Below are positions 23,321-34,239 of a stretch of 59,419 nt of DNA, piece after piece. Where the stretch lies: assembly GCA_051453625.1 (NCBI GenBank), contig JBOZIK010000001.1, positions 130,035,627-130,095,045 of the forward strand. Direction: 5' to 3'. The number at the start of each line of letters is the position of its first letter. Position 1 is the stretch's first letter. This DNA comes from Welwitschia mirabilis. Taxonomy: Eukaryota; Gnetophyta; Gnetopsida; Welwitschiales. The position numbers and the translations under genes were made by a program. The notes under the pieces were generated by a model that ran no database searches, was not told the origin of the DNA, and saw only the letters and a list, made by a program, of their open reading frames with translations.

Positions 23321-24185
23321 TGTGTTTTACATAAAAAATGCCTTGTTATGTTAGAAACCTTTAGCCCATAGGCTTATCAATGTAGTTTGGATCCTAGAAA
23401 TCTGTTAAAATGCTTAAAACAAGAATTTAATCTTATTTTTATGACAATTAAAATAACTTAAATCTTAATCACTTATGATGAACAATCATAAGATCCAATA
23501 AGAACTCAAGATTTCTAGTTCTTTAAGTAATAAATCTTATTCAAGATCATAAATAAGTGTAAATTTAAGCATGCATGTAACATGAAACATGAAAATGTTC
23601 AAGATTTAATAGAAAAAGACCATTTCTTACAATAATGAGCATCTATTTCTCATCAAAATTCATTAAAATTAGAAGTAGCTCATTGGAAACCCATTGGTAT
23701 TAAAAAACATTTAATAGAATTTCAATAAATACTTAGTATAAATGCATAATAAAGACAAATGTAAATTTATTCTTGTGAAAATTCAATATTTAAATTCATT
23801 CTTCAATTCATTGTAAATTTTGGTAACATTTAATACATTAAATAGATACTTCAACACTTTTCTTCAAGTAATTCAATGTTTATATAGAGTAGTATGATGT
23901 AGAAGATTTACCTTTCATCTAATGTGGCATATACTTTCTTACTTACATTTATTTTGACATAATAAAGGGTAAGAAATATGTACCATTTTACTTGAAAATT
24001 CTTCTAATCATTTGACATCTTGATCTTAATCTTAAACTAAGGCACTTTACCATTACAAAAATTGAGTTGAAGTTACATACAATTATGCACTTTACCTTCA
24101 AATATGAAATGAAGGACATATTGATTGTCATGATTTAAGACATTGAACTTGAAATTTGTGTTTAAGTAGGTTGTATAATTAATTC
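23321..24185 (-). repeat. 3' LTR of minus-strand Copia (about 0.86 kb)
   Basis: Matches 28,740-29,552 across almost its whole length, for example AACAAGAATTTAA near the start, AACATGAAACATGAAAAT in the middle and TCATGATTTAA near the end. It lies downstream of RNase H on the minus strand. Confidence 0.75.
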
Positions 24186-24329
24186 ACCCTAGTCTAGCAA
24201 TTTCTTTTTTTAATTGGTTGCCCAACCTTTGGGACTAGGCTTTCTCAAATATGCTTCATGTTAATCTTTATGATTAGATATTAAATTTTGTAAGCCTAGA
24301 ATGCATTATTTAATAAATCATTAAATTAA

Positions 24330-24720
24330 CCTTGATAATTGATAAAAATTGGCATAATCACTTCCTATTTGAATTTATCTTTAATAATGTTATACTTTAT
24401 TTTAATATGCTTGAGCTTCTTATGCATGGTGTGCTTTTGGAATAATAAGATGATTAATATATTATTATATTTTAGCTCAACCAGTACATTGACTTATAAA
24501 TGTAGCCATTTAAATAATATATTGGAGTGAATAAGATAGAATAAACATTCATTCCTTACTCCATAGTAAATTTTACTATAAGAGAAATATGTAAGGATTT
24601 GTTCTACACTTTTCAAATAATGGATTCATTTCCCTACAAGATTGTGGATTCACTAGTACTCTTTTTATCATCTATGTTACCACTCAATTACTATTACTAC
24701 ATGAAGTAACATTTCATCTT
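24330..24720 (-). pseudogene. Copia RNase H, decayed
   Basis: Minus strand reads DDKKSTSESTI near 24.68 kb, from the family block DRKSTSGYVF, then a stretch equivalent to SSKKQ, and finally KHTMHKKLKHIKIKYNIIKD at about 24,360-24,425. The last is the hallmark KNPVxHxRSKHIxIxxHFIRD with several residues preserved. It is broken by stops. Confidence 0.7.
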
Positions 24721-25129
24721 TTTTCTTGTAAATCAATCCAAGATTAAAGTTCTAAGGACATTTCTAAGTAAATGTTTTAGGGCATTTATGTGTTATTCTT
24801 TATGTTCTTGCATGACCTAGATAGGAATGAAGTTTCATATTTCACATTAGTATTAGTATGACATAAACATCTTAAGAAGTCAATCATAGATCTATATAAT
24901 ACACTATCAACTAAAGAAGTGCAATCTTTATATATCAATTTTAGATCCATGGTAAATGGATTTTCCATAGTCTTTACATTAGCTAGATAGAAAATTTTAA
25001 TGATATTTTAAAACATACTTTGATTCATGAATTTTTATGAAATCTTTAAGTTGATCTAGTTGTATGCTAAGGAAGTATTTTAATAATTTTAGTTCTTTAA
25101 TTTCAAATTATAATATGATGTCATGCTTG

Positions 25130-25700
25130 AAATCATATAAGAGTTTTTCATTAGATACCAAAAATACCAAGTCATTTACATACAATGAAATAATAATAAA
25201 TTAACTTTTGAAAAATTTATGATGAAGCATTCATTCCCTTACACAATTCTTGTATTCCATATTGTGAGATTTTATTGATTCTATGTCATGTTATTCATGC
25301 TTATTTGAATAGATAGAAAGATCTTCTTAATTTACATAACTTTTGTCCTTGACCTTTTTTGTAAACACTTTAAGCTGATAAGCATAAATCTTTTCTTCTA
25401 ATTATCCATTAGAAAAGACTGAATTAACATCCATTTAATGAAGTTTGTATCCATCATGTATTGCCTTACAAATAAAAAGTTTGATTTTTTTTAAAGCTTA
25501 CTACAAATGAAAGTATTTTTTATAGTCAATATTTTTTTCTTTTTCTTGTAGTTCATTGCTATCAATATAGCATTTTATTCACTAATCTATTTCATATAAT
25601 TTTATTTTCAACAATAATTTGGTGTTAATCACTTATTTGCCTTTTTCCTTCTAAACAAGAATATATGTTTTATTCTTCATGATGGCATCCATTTCCTTCT
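25130..25700 (-). pseudogene. Copia reverse transcriptase, YVND
   Basis: Minus strand reads MDVNSVFSNG at 25,406-25,434 (family MDVKTAFLNG), LEEKIYAYQLKVF next to it, and the active site at 25,171-25,182 as YVND instead of YVDD: the second Asp of the motif is kept and the first has become Asn (GAT to AAT, a G to A change). Stops lie between them. The N-terminal part runs into a 10-N gap at 25,704. Confidence 0.75.
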
Positions 25701-25703
25701 TCA

Positions 25704-25713
25704 NNNNNNNNNN
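25704..25713. other. Assembly gap, 10 N
   Basis: Short run of N in the RT of the minus-strand Copia element. Confidence 1.
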
Positions 25714-26279
25714 TCGCGTCAAACATGAGAATTTAAAGATTCATCAATATTTTTAGGATAATCTACAATAGTTGCATAAGCAACATGGTTTCTAACCATT
25801 ATTCGAGTTGTTTTTCTTTTACTATTTTCATATAACATCTCACTAGGTATATGATCTTTTAATGTTCTTATGTTTGCATTACTAAGGATACATAATGGTG
25901 GAGATCTATATCTTCATCGTTAAAGCTTTTCAATCCAAGTAAGTATTTATAAATACAATAATTTTGGAAACATATGATTTTTTGTCAATTACATTTTAAC
26001 ATTTACAATTAGATGTTTTTAAATAATAACTAAGATACATTTCTTAATCTTATCATCCAACTAATTCAATAATTAATTTGGCACCTGAGCTTAACATACA
26101 CAACCAAAAATTCCCATATGAAATAAGGTTTAATTTTACTAAAGAGTGCCTAATATGAAATCACATCCATTGCCTTAAAGTTGATTTTATTTAATATATA
26201 GAAAATAATGAACATGTCCTCTTCATAAAATGAATTAGATAAGGATGATTGTTTGGTAAAGTACCTTTCCACTCTCATA
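25714..26279 (-). other. Copia segment between integrase and RT
   Basis: AT-rich, minus-strand frames full of stops, no clear motif. It occupies the place of the integrase C-terminus and the variable linker of this Copia. Confidence 0.4.
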
Positions 26280-26790
26280 ATGAGTCCATCTCTTCTTTCA
26301 TCTATGTTATCAGGTTGTGGAAAATTACCACATGTTTTTGGATTTTTAATTTTCTTCTATGTACAATAATCACTAAACTTATTTAATTCAAATTCATCAC
26401 CTCTAGTAATTTTAATGGCTTTAATTTAATGGCCAAATTAATGTTCCACATAATCCTTAAAACATTTAAAATAAGAAATAACTTTATCTTTAGAACAAAT
26501 GATATATGTCCATCTATACTTAGAGTGATCATCAATAATAACATTGAAATGTATACCTCCATTGTATGCTATGTTTACATTAGACTAACCAAATTCATGT
26601 GCATAAGTTTAATTGGTTTTTATCTCTTTTTCATATGTACATTATGAGGTGATACCTTTTGGTTTTGATATTAACATGTTTCATAAACATGCCCAAATAT
26701 TCCTCTATATCTCACTCTAATGACCAATTCCTCTTTGAAAATCTTGGCTAGATTTCATTAACCAACATAACCTAACCTATAATGCCAATG
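26280..26790 (-). pseudogene. Copia integrase core, decayed
   Basis: Near 26.74-26.79 kb the minus strand reads a GAG-pre-integrase block (NPLIHWHYRLGYVG, family LWHxRLGHxS). The core follows with IDDHSKYRWTYI at 26,501-26,536, one of the best conserved Copia integrase stretches, and KDKVISYFKCFKDYVE. The second Asp block is eroded (ITRGDEFELNKFSDYC, family SDxGxEFxxxxFxxxC). Two or more stops interrupt it. Confidence 0.75.
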
Positions 26791-27009
26791 AATTAAAGGA
26801 TTTTGAATGATGGTACTCAAGCATATTTAACCTTTATCATCTCCATTGCCATATCACATGGCTAATAAATAATACATTTTATTTTCTAATTTTAGTGACT
26901 AGTTATAGCTTTTTATAATCTTCCAACATTACTTATTAAATTTTACTTTATTTCCTTTTTTCATCATTTAACACACATTAAGTAAAGAAGCTAATAGTTG
27001 TGGAATATA
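26791..27009 (-). other. Copia segment between protease and integrase
   Basis: No clear motif; continuation of the minus-strand Copia polyprotein. Confidence 0.35.
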
Positions 27010-27215
27010 ATAGACTCTATCTACAAGAAACATGTTGCAATCATATATCTCTATATGCGTTACCGCATCCCTCTATTTGAATAAAATGCTCATCATCTAC
27101 TTTTATGCTTTCCAAATTGGAAGCCTTAAAATTAGCAAACACACCTTTAATGGATGTCATATGCTTTTAACATTCACTATCAACTAGCTAAGTCTTTTGA
27201 GATAATGATTTTAAG
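27010..27215 (-). pseudogene. Copia protease, DSG changed to DSE
   Basis: Minus strand reads QLVDSE at about 27,171-27,190, then HMTSIKGVFANFK, followed near 27.05 kb by HFIQIEGCGNAY. This is the Copia protease pattern WxxDSGxxxHMT...GxG. The catalytic Asp is there, but Gly of DSG has become Glu. Confidence 0.7.
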
Positions 27216-28479
27216 ATGAAATCAGTTAAAAAATTAACTTGATCATTAACTACTTAATTTATTTTATCTATTCTTGTAGATATAGGGCTAAAGCATGAAG
27301 CTTCACCATCATCTATAGTCTTAGTAGATGCTAGAGTTTGTGAGATGAAAAAAAAAATCTAACTTTCCACCAAAATCTCTCCTCATCATGCCCTATTTTT
27401 GTAATTAGAGCATCATTTATTTGATTTGTTATTATGACATTAAAATCCTTCATATCTTTCACTTAAATTTAAATTGAGTTGTTGCTTACTCCTGTACCAG
27501 TGCCTAAGCCTCTTATATCTCTATAGCCTCTTCTTGTTATTTATGAATTTGAGCTTTGATTAGTTTGATATTAATTTTGGGCATTAGTACTACGGTTTCC
27601 TTCTTGTATTTGATAGCCTAAATCTACTCTTCATCTTGGATATTTTTATCTACTTCTTTTATTAATATAAAAGGCTTGAGTGTATTATTACTTATTCTTA
27701 ATGTTTTTTCTATCCTTAGATGAGATACAAGTTTACTAATGGTGTATTATTTAGTGTAGAGTTAGAATTACTTTCTTATATAAAGGAAGATTAAAAATAA
27801 CTTACATCACTTTATTTGCTTTTTATCTCTTATTATATCCATAATTATCCTTATCAGAATTTTTAAAGATAATATACATTCTTTTGAAAAATTATTTAAG
27901 ATTCTCACTTTTGTACTAATTCATCTTCTTAAATTATCATCTAATATTTATCTTTTTGGAGTCTTTAAAACCATAGTATTATGATGAAAGAATATTCAAA
28001 CCTTTCTTGTCTATCATTTTAAATACAATCCTTATTTCTATCTATAGGAACACTAAATTATAGATGATTATCTTAACTAAGGTATTCTTATTTTTATTCT
28101 TTAAATGATTTTTTATTTCTTCTTTATTGCCAAGTTCTCCAAAGTCCTTTTTCTACTATATCAATAAATCATTCAATTTAATCTAAGTTATGAGAGTAAA
28201 ATATTACATTTGTTTAAATATTATTAAGAATTTAAGAATCTCATTTGTCAACTTTTTATTTGATTAAGTTATTCTTCAAATTACACTTTCTCTAGTATTA
28301 TTTAAATCTTGTGTTCACATATAAAGTGTCAAACTTGAATATTTTAAGTTACTTTATGAGTAAAATCTTTGCTCTTATTTGTTTTATTTTTTATTTAATA
28401 AAAGATGAATTTAAACATAAGTAGATTTCTTAGTATTTAGTATATGTATATAATTTTTTAAGATTTCTACATAGTCAAA
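27216..28479 (-). pseudogene. Presumed Copia gag region, poorly resolved
   Basis: Lies between the 5' repeat and the protease, so it should encode gag. I see only short frames. Near 27.5-27.6 kb a basic, Arg/Gly-bearing stretch (RRGYRDIRG) may be the nucleocapsid part. No intact CCHC knuckle. Called from position more than from sequence. Confidence 0.35.
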
Positions 28480-28716
28480 AGACATCTGTGAAGCAGTAGA
28501 CATCTACATTAAGAGCTAGGATTGAATAGTACAAATATTAGATGCAAAAGATAGTTTTCTTGAGATCTAGTTGATGACAATATATGGCTTGGATGTAAAA
28601 GATGTCTTTCCTAATATCTAGTTGAGGAGAGTAGAAATATTTAATTAGTTGAAGATGTCTATAATAACATCTATGAAAAAACAAAATAGTAGACATCTAC
28701 AAAGTTAAAAACATCT
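28480..28716. promoter_or_regulatory. Cluster of AGACATCT/AGATGTCT motifs
   Basis: Exact AGACATCT at 28,480, 28,498 and 28,691 and AGATGTCT at 28,600 and 28,653, with near matches at 28,665 (TAACATCT) and 28,709 (AAACATCT). Two pairs, 28,480/28,498 and 28,691/28,709, are 18 bp apart, the same spacing as in the Sire-A LTR. It lies just inside the 5' LTR of the minus-strand Copia. Its owner is uncertain: leader of that element or a fragment of a Sire-A-like LTR. Confidence 0.55.
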
Positions 28717-28739
28717 ATGTTATAAGTACCAAAGAAACA

Positions 28740-29552
28740 TGGTGTTTTTTATGTAGAAAATACTCTATCATGCTAAAAACAAGAATTTAACCTTCTTTTT
28801 GTAACTTTCTTAAGATATTTTAGATCTTAATTACTTGTGTTAAATAATCACAGGATCAAATAAGAAACTTAAGGTTTCTAGTCTTTTAAGTGATTAGTCT
28901 TATTTAAGATCATTGAATAAGTGTAAATTTGAGAATGCATGTAATATGAAACATGAAAATATTTAATATCTACACTAAAAACATCATTTTTTATAATAAT
29001 GAACATTTATTTCTCATTAGGATTAATTAGAAGTGGAAATAATTCATTAAAATCTTGATAGTATTGGAAGCAATTCAATAATAGTTCATTAGATATTTAA
29101 TAGAAATTCATAAGATAGACAAATGTAAACTTCATCTTATGAAAATTCAAGATTCACAATGCTTCTTTAATTCATTAGAATTTTTAATAGCATTTTAGTA
29201 CATTCAATAAAATATCTAACCCTTTTTTCCAAGTAATTTTATGCTTGTATAAAGTATTACTACTTAAGACATTCACCTCCTATCTAATTTGGGATATACT
29301 TTATTTACTTACATTTAATTTGATATTAGAAGAAGCAATAAATATTCACCCATTTTACATTAAACGTCTTCTAATAATTAGAGATCTTAATTTTAATTTT
29401 AAACTAAGGCATTTGGTCATTAGAAAAATTAAGTTAATCTCACATAAAATAGGCATTTTTAATCCAAATAGAAAACTAAGGACACATTAATTATCATGAT
29501 TTAAAATAAGAAATTTAGAATTTATGTTTGAATAGATTGGGTAATCATATCA
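28740..29552 (-). repeat. 5' LTR of minus-strand Copia (about 0.81 kb)
   Basis: Partner of 23,321-24,185. On the minus strand it starts TGATATGATTACCC. The inner edge near 28,740 is followed by ACCAA-containing sequence that might be the remains of an initiator-Met PBS, but too eroded to claim. Confidence 0.7.
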
Positions 29553-31885
29553 CTTTACCCAAAACTCTACATATGCTAGTACATAAACAACTTAGCGACT
29601 AATCAATGTATGTGAAAATAAAGTATTAAAAAGTTCATGGTGTCAAATACAATGTCAAATACAAACCTCAGAAAAAATACAATCTTCTTGATGTATGCTA
29701 GATCTTCTTTCTCCTATCATGGAATAACATGAATATGATACTCAAAAGGTGTAGGAAATAGAGGATTGAAATTAAGGCCTAATACTAGCATGAAAATGGA
29801 ATAGATAGGCACACTTATTCACATGTGAATCAAGCATTTAGGCATTTTGTATTTGAGTAAACCCTTAAAAGTAATGAATTGTAAGTTCAAGAGTATAATA
29901 AATGAAATTATTTAACATGAAATCACAAACACATTTTATACACATAGGCTTACATGATATCGATGCATCCTCTTTCATCTTTAAAAATTTTAGAACTTAT
30001 TAAAATTATTCAACTATAGGTATTTGTAATAATTAATGTAGGAACATATAATGTAAAAATTCATACTTATTTCTTGAATAATTAAACGACAAAATAAAAA
30101 GGCATAATTACATCTAGAAATAAATTACTCAATTTTATTTTCATGTTCTCAATTATAGTAAGAATAATTGATATACTTTCTAAAGCCTTCTAAGTATTCC
30201 TTTTAAGCCTCTTGGAATGCTTTTTCCCTAGTACACTATTCTTCGCATCATTTCTTGCAATGAATTATGTAGTGCTAGGATAAAAAGCCTCTACTTGAAA
30301 CATCTTTTATGACATGGGAAATGATTTTGCAATGTTAAAAATATAAAAGAAATGGATTTCATTAGTACCCTACAACATAATTGAAAAACTCTATAGTTTT
30401 TTCTGATTAGGTTACATGAATACTTTTAACGTTTTTTAATATACAAAAGCCATTATTTTTTTGGTATCTTTCTTAAAATAATTAAAAAAACAAAGGGAAT
30501 CCCTTTGAATTTTTATTTTTGTTTGCAAAAATAATAAATACATGTGTTAAGTTGAGATTTAAAAAGAAAAAAGTACATTTAAGATCTAAAAAATAACACA
30601 ATTAATACAAAAAAAGAATTTTTAAAAATATGTCTAGTGTCTAATGATGTTGAATTATTAGAAATATTATCTAGAAGTATTTAAGGTGTTGTGTTTCTCA
30701 TAGAATCATTCTAAATTTCTATGCTTAAAAGCCATTGAAATTTTAGCAATCATCAATTCTATAATTATGGAGTTATGATAAACCTTAAAACTTTATAATA
30801 AGATAAACCTTAAAACTTTATAATAAGTTTCCAAAATGTTTTTATCAATTTGAATTATTGAAATCATAAAATAGTTTTTATTTATTTATTTTATTTTAAG
30901 ACGATATGCTTTAACTAATGAAAATACAAATTTATGATATTCTACAAGACTAATTAAAGAGATTTTTCACTTAATGTTATTCTCTTGATGTTATCTCTAG
31001 ATAGAGAATAAAATAGATATAAATTATGGGCTTACATAAAAAATGGATTAAAGGTCATCAGTTTATAACACAATCATATGCTAGTTTATGAGCTACTACG
31101 ATGATTCTACTATATGTTAAAAACTACATGTGGTTTCATCCATAGGCCCTAAAATCAATGGTTGTAATTCTTATTAGATCTTATTGGCTTTACTAGCTTT
31201 CAGTAAGATATTAACAAGAATTTATCTTATTTTTAGTGAGCTTCATTTTATTAGAAGTTAAGTACATGCATAGAATTCAAAACCAGTTCACTTATTAGTT
31301 TATTCATAAAAGTAAGTATAAAATAATACCCTATTATACAAATCACACAAGAAAATAGAAGCATTCAGTATCTCCTCATGATAAATGTAATAATAAAAAT
31401 ATTAAACATAAGAGAGAGAATAATATACATCTAATGATGTTTCCAAAGGGAAATTTTCAATAATAAAGTTGAATTCATGACACTTGAGACAAATGTTTAT
31501 GAGCTTAAGTAAATGAAAATCATTTAAATTTATAATAAATTAAATTTTTTTATAATTATATAATGTAAATAAAACTTGAAATAAGGAGGGAAAGATCCAA
31601 AAATTATTATGAAACATGAAGAAACCTTAAAAAAGGAATAAACTAGTGTTACATGAGAGGGAACAGAGCTCATGTGTAATGATGAATCATGGCTTTAGAG
31701 CATGACACAACATGAGCACATTAGACATAGTAGCATAGCATAATAAGAGCATGACATAGCACAAGAGTGGATTAAAGTATAACATAGTAAGAGATACAAA
31801 CAGAAAAATGAAATGTTCTATGTAGGATATTATATGAATTTAAATATTGTTTTCCAATCCTAAATTTTTCATTTGGTTATAAAAA
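29553..31885. other. Unassigned AT-rich DNA, no gene seen
   Basis: No protein motif on either strand. The part 31,640-31,790 has an unusual GCATGAC/ATAGCA-rich composition (GAGCATGACACAACATGAGC, AGAGCATGACATAGCAC). Its reverse complement resembles the CATG/TGCTAT-rich island at 33.05-33.75 kb. Confidence 0.4.
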
Positions 31886-31936
31886 ATAACCATTACTATC
31901 ATGATAATTATAACCATTAATATCATGATAATTATT
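31886..31936. repeat. 24-bp direct duplication
   Basis: TAACCATTACTATCATGATAAT is followed at once by TAACCATTAATATCATGATAAT, two near-identical units. Each holds the palindrome ATCATGAT. Confidence 0.75.
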
Positions 31937-32018
31937 CTTTCTCTAATTAAATTTTCAATGGTGGCTAAAATACCTAATCATCATCAAAGACATGAATTAC
32001 AATCAATGAATTTTATTT

Positions 32019-32412
32019 CTTAACAGCTATGATTAGAATAGATAATCATGTGCCACATCTCATACTTATTAAGGGAAATTATAGCAAAAAATTACCACTA
32101 AATACATGATCTAAAATCAACACCGTATACTTCTCAGAAGCTATGATTAGTGTGAGTGATTATGTACCAGATTCCACACTTATTAATAATGATGATTAAA
32201 AAAAAGGGGGGGAGAGAAAGAAATAAAGAATCTAGTACATATATTAACTAAAACTAATAGCTTTCATAACTTGAAATTTATGATTAGAAAGCACAATGAT
32301 GTGCTATGTCTTATACTTACTAATGGTAGCTATTAAAGACCCACTATTAAATAAATTATTTAAAATCAATAGTTTGTACTGCTTAGAAGCCAAAATTAAG
32401 ATGGGTGATTAT
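32019..32412. repeat. Degenerate tandem repeat, about 120-bp units
   Basis: About three and a half units share the order GCTATGATTAG, then GATAATCATGT or GTGATTATGT, then CACATCTCATACTTATTAA or similar, then a longer variable tail (units near 32,030, 32,135, 32,275 and 32,380). The last unit is cut at 32,412 by TE-C and resumes after 58,449. Confidence 0.6.
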
Positions 32413-32598
32413 TGCTAAGATTTATATGCGCACCATGGTTCTACACCTAGGGATGCATAAAAATCCTAGTGAAACCATAATGTTGTACTTGCCTTTATAA
32501 GTAAGCTTTTCAATGAAATAAGAATGGTGAAATATTTTGAAGAAATAAATTTTTATTTTGGGATATCTTACTCATGCTTTCTTACTCTTCTATTTCTA
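32413..32598 (+). repeat. TE-C 5' LTR, 186 bp
   Basis: TGCTAAGATTTATATGCG at the start, CTATTTCTA at the end. It matches 58,265-58,449 along its whole length, including CACCTAGGGAT, AATGTTGT and TTATAAGTAAG. The TTATAAGTAAG box is probably the TATA region. Confidence 0.85.
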
Positions 32599-32604
32599 AA
32601 TAAC

Positions 32605-32616
32605 TTGTATCAAAGC
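32605..32616 (+). other. TE-C primer-binding site
   Basis: TTGTATCAAAGC, followed by TCT. It differs from the initiator-Met PBS TGGTATCAGAGC at two positions and lies six bases after the LTR. Confidence 0.7.
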
Positions 32617-33040
32617 TCTATAAGAGATCTTATGAAGCTCTCTTTGGATTTTTTTAAAAAGCCCTTTTCTATGGATTTTTGAGCTTCTCTTTTGGCCTTC
32701 TTCTTCTCTCTCCTTTTCTCCTATTTTCTTTTTTCAAGTATTTTTTTTGAAATTACAAAAATATTTTTGAAAGCTTTATCACTTTGAAAAGGTAATTTTT
32801 TTAATTAAGGGGGTAAATTTTTTTTAAGGGGGAAGGGGGGTTGTGTTTTTTTAAGTACATAAATTTTTTAAGAGGCTTCCCCCCTTTTTTCCTTAATAAA
32901 ATTTACTTTTTAAAGGGTTTTTGCTTTAAAATATTTATTTTATTTTTTTAGTAAAAGAAAATATAAAATATTTTTTTATGAAAAAAGTTCTTTAATAGGT
33001 TTTTTCTCAGCTTGTCTCCCTATAGTCAGACTGCTCATTA
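32617..33040 (+). other. TE-C leader, pyrimidine then G/T rich
   Basis: No gene. Pyrimidine-rich at 32,690-32,740, then homopolymer-rich sequence with a GGGGGAAGGGGGG-like run near 32,828-32,841 and a mirror-like C run near 32,879-32,885. Confidence 0.45.
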
Positions 33041-33800
33041 CTAGTCTTACATTTCTTATGGATCATCCCACCATTGACCACTACACTTTATATGGACTAT
33101 CATGCCTAAGATTCTTACATTGTCACCCTACTAGGTCCTATAGCCCGATTAGTTTGTTATCATATGCCTTGCTTCCACATAGTTGCATGTCGCTTTCTAC
33201 TCTATGTCATGCCACCTTGTGCATGCAATATTTGCAATAACATTCTTTTTTTTTGCATCTACATTACTATCAATCTATGCTCCTATTACCACTCTACCAT
33301 TTTATCATGTTGTTATGCTATTCTATCATGTTGTCGATCCATTCTTACCTAATGCCTATTATATGCTCCAACTTGATCTGCATGGTGCTTGGTCATGCCT
33401 ATGCTTTAACTACCATATTGGCTCTTAATGTTATCTATTTGCACTTGCTTAGCTCTAGCTTCTGTGATCTACCTTTGCGTTCTTCACCTCCATCAGCTCT
33501 CTATGGTCCTTTTCCTATGCACCTACTAACTAGATGTCTATGCTTACACATCTATGCTCTGCTCATGTGTCATGCCATAGAATTTGATCACCTATTCCTC
33601 TCTACCTATATTTCTCCACCTTTATCGCTTCTCTATGGTCTGTCAGCTTGTCATAGCTCTTCCTATATTTCCCCATTCTTTGGTATTCACAACTCATTTT
33701 TTTTCATTGTGCAGGTCTCCTCTACCAAATCATGAGCCATTATTACCACTATTAAGGCCACCACCTTGTACCTGCTACTAGTGGTGATAGCCATAACCAT
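33041..33800. other. C-rich compositional island, probably non-coding
   Basis: Richer in C and in the words CATG, GCTAT and CATGTTG than anything nearby. The plus strand holds several overlapping open frames, the longest 160 codons at 33,253-33,735. They are low-complexity, Leu/Ser/His/Tyr-rich, overlap in all three frames and have no recognisable domain. The openness follows from the composition (few purine-rich stops). I regard it as a decayed short-word repeat inside the 5' part of TE-C, not a gene. Confidence 0.5.
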
Positions 33801-34239
33801 TCTTTTTCTTTATTTTATTACAGCTTATAACCACTAATGCAGTATTAGTAAATGGTAGATTCATTTACCTATCATAGTGGAGGTTAGGGGTCTAATTCTA
33901 GGCATTATAAAATCTAATTTTTTAAAAAATTTTGTATTAGCTTTTCTCTATTTGTATACACATGTAGAATTACCAGCTAATTACTTGGACATTGCTTATT
34001 TCTAGCAACATGGGTTTAGCTAAGCTATTGCTCAGTCATTGTCCCTATTTTATGCACATATGGTGTTTTTAGCTTTTTCTTTGTTTTTAAGCCTTTTTTA
34101 TTTGTTTTTTAAGTTTTTGGGTATTTTTTTACTTTTGTAAGCCTAAAACTCAATCTTTTTAAGGCTTTTTTAATGCATTCTCAAGGTTTTTGGGTATTTT
34201 TCTCATCATTGTAATCTCTTAACCTTTATTTTCTTCTTT
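33801..34239. other. AT-rich DNA in TE-C, no gene
   Basis: T-rich with repeated TTTTTGGGTATTTTT near 34,110 and 34,190, no frame or motif. Confidence 0.4.

Larger units (their letters stand above)
23321..29552 (-). mobile_element. Ty1/Copia element, minus strand, decayed
   Basis: A pair of direct repeats of about 0.8 kb (23.32-24.19 and 28.74-29.55 kb) encloses Copia protease, integrase, RT and RNase H motifs in that order from high to low coordinates. That gives a complete minus-strand Copia order PR-IN-RT-RH. All frames are heavily interrupted. The left repeat has about 65 extra bases near 23.35-23.40 kb. Exact ends are uncertain by tens of bases and no TSD was resolved, so the edges given are best estimates. 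Confidence 0.75.

Noticed and set aside
24339-24530. 63-codon plus-strand frame with a membrane-like stretch
   Set aside because: It is the antisense of the Copia RNase H end, which reads clearly on the minus strand.
29553-29557. CTTTA as TSD of the minus-strand Copia, matching CTTTA at 23,359-23,363
   Set aside because: The left copy lies inside the region that aligns with the right LTR, so it cannot be the flank.
33253-33735. 160-codon open frame, the longest without N
   Set aside because: Low-complexity Leu/Ser/His/Tyr composition, overlapping open frames in the other two phases, no domain, inside a repeat-like island. The openness follows from the C-rich composition.
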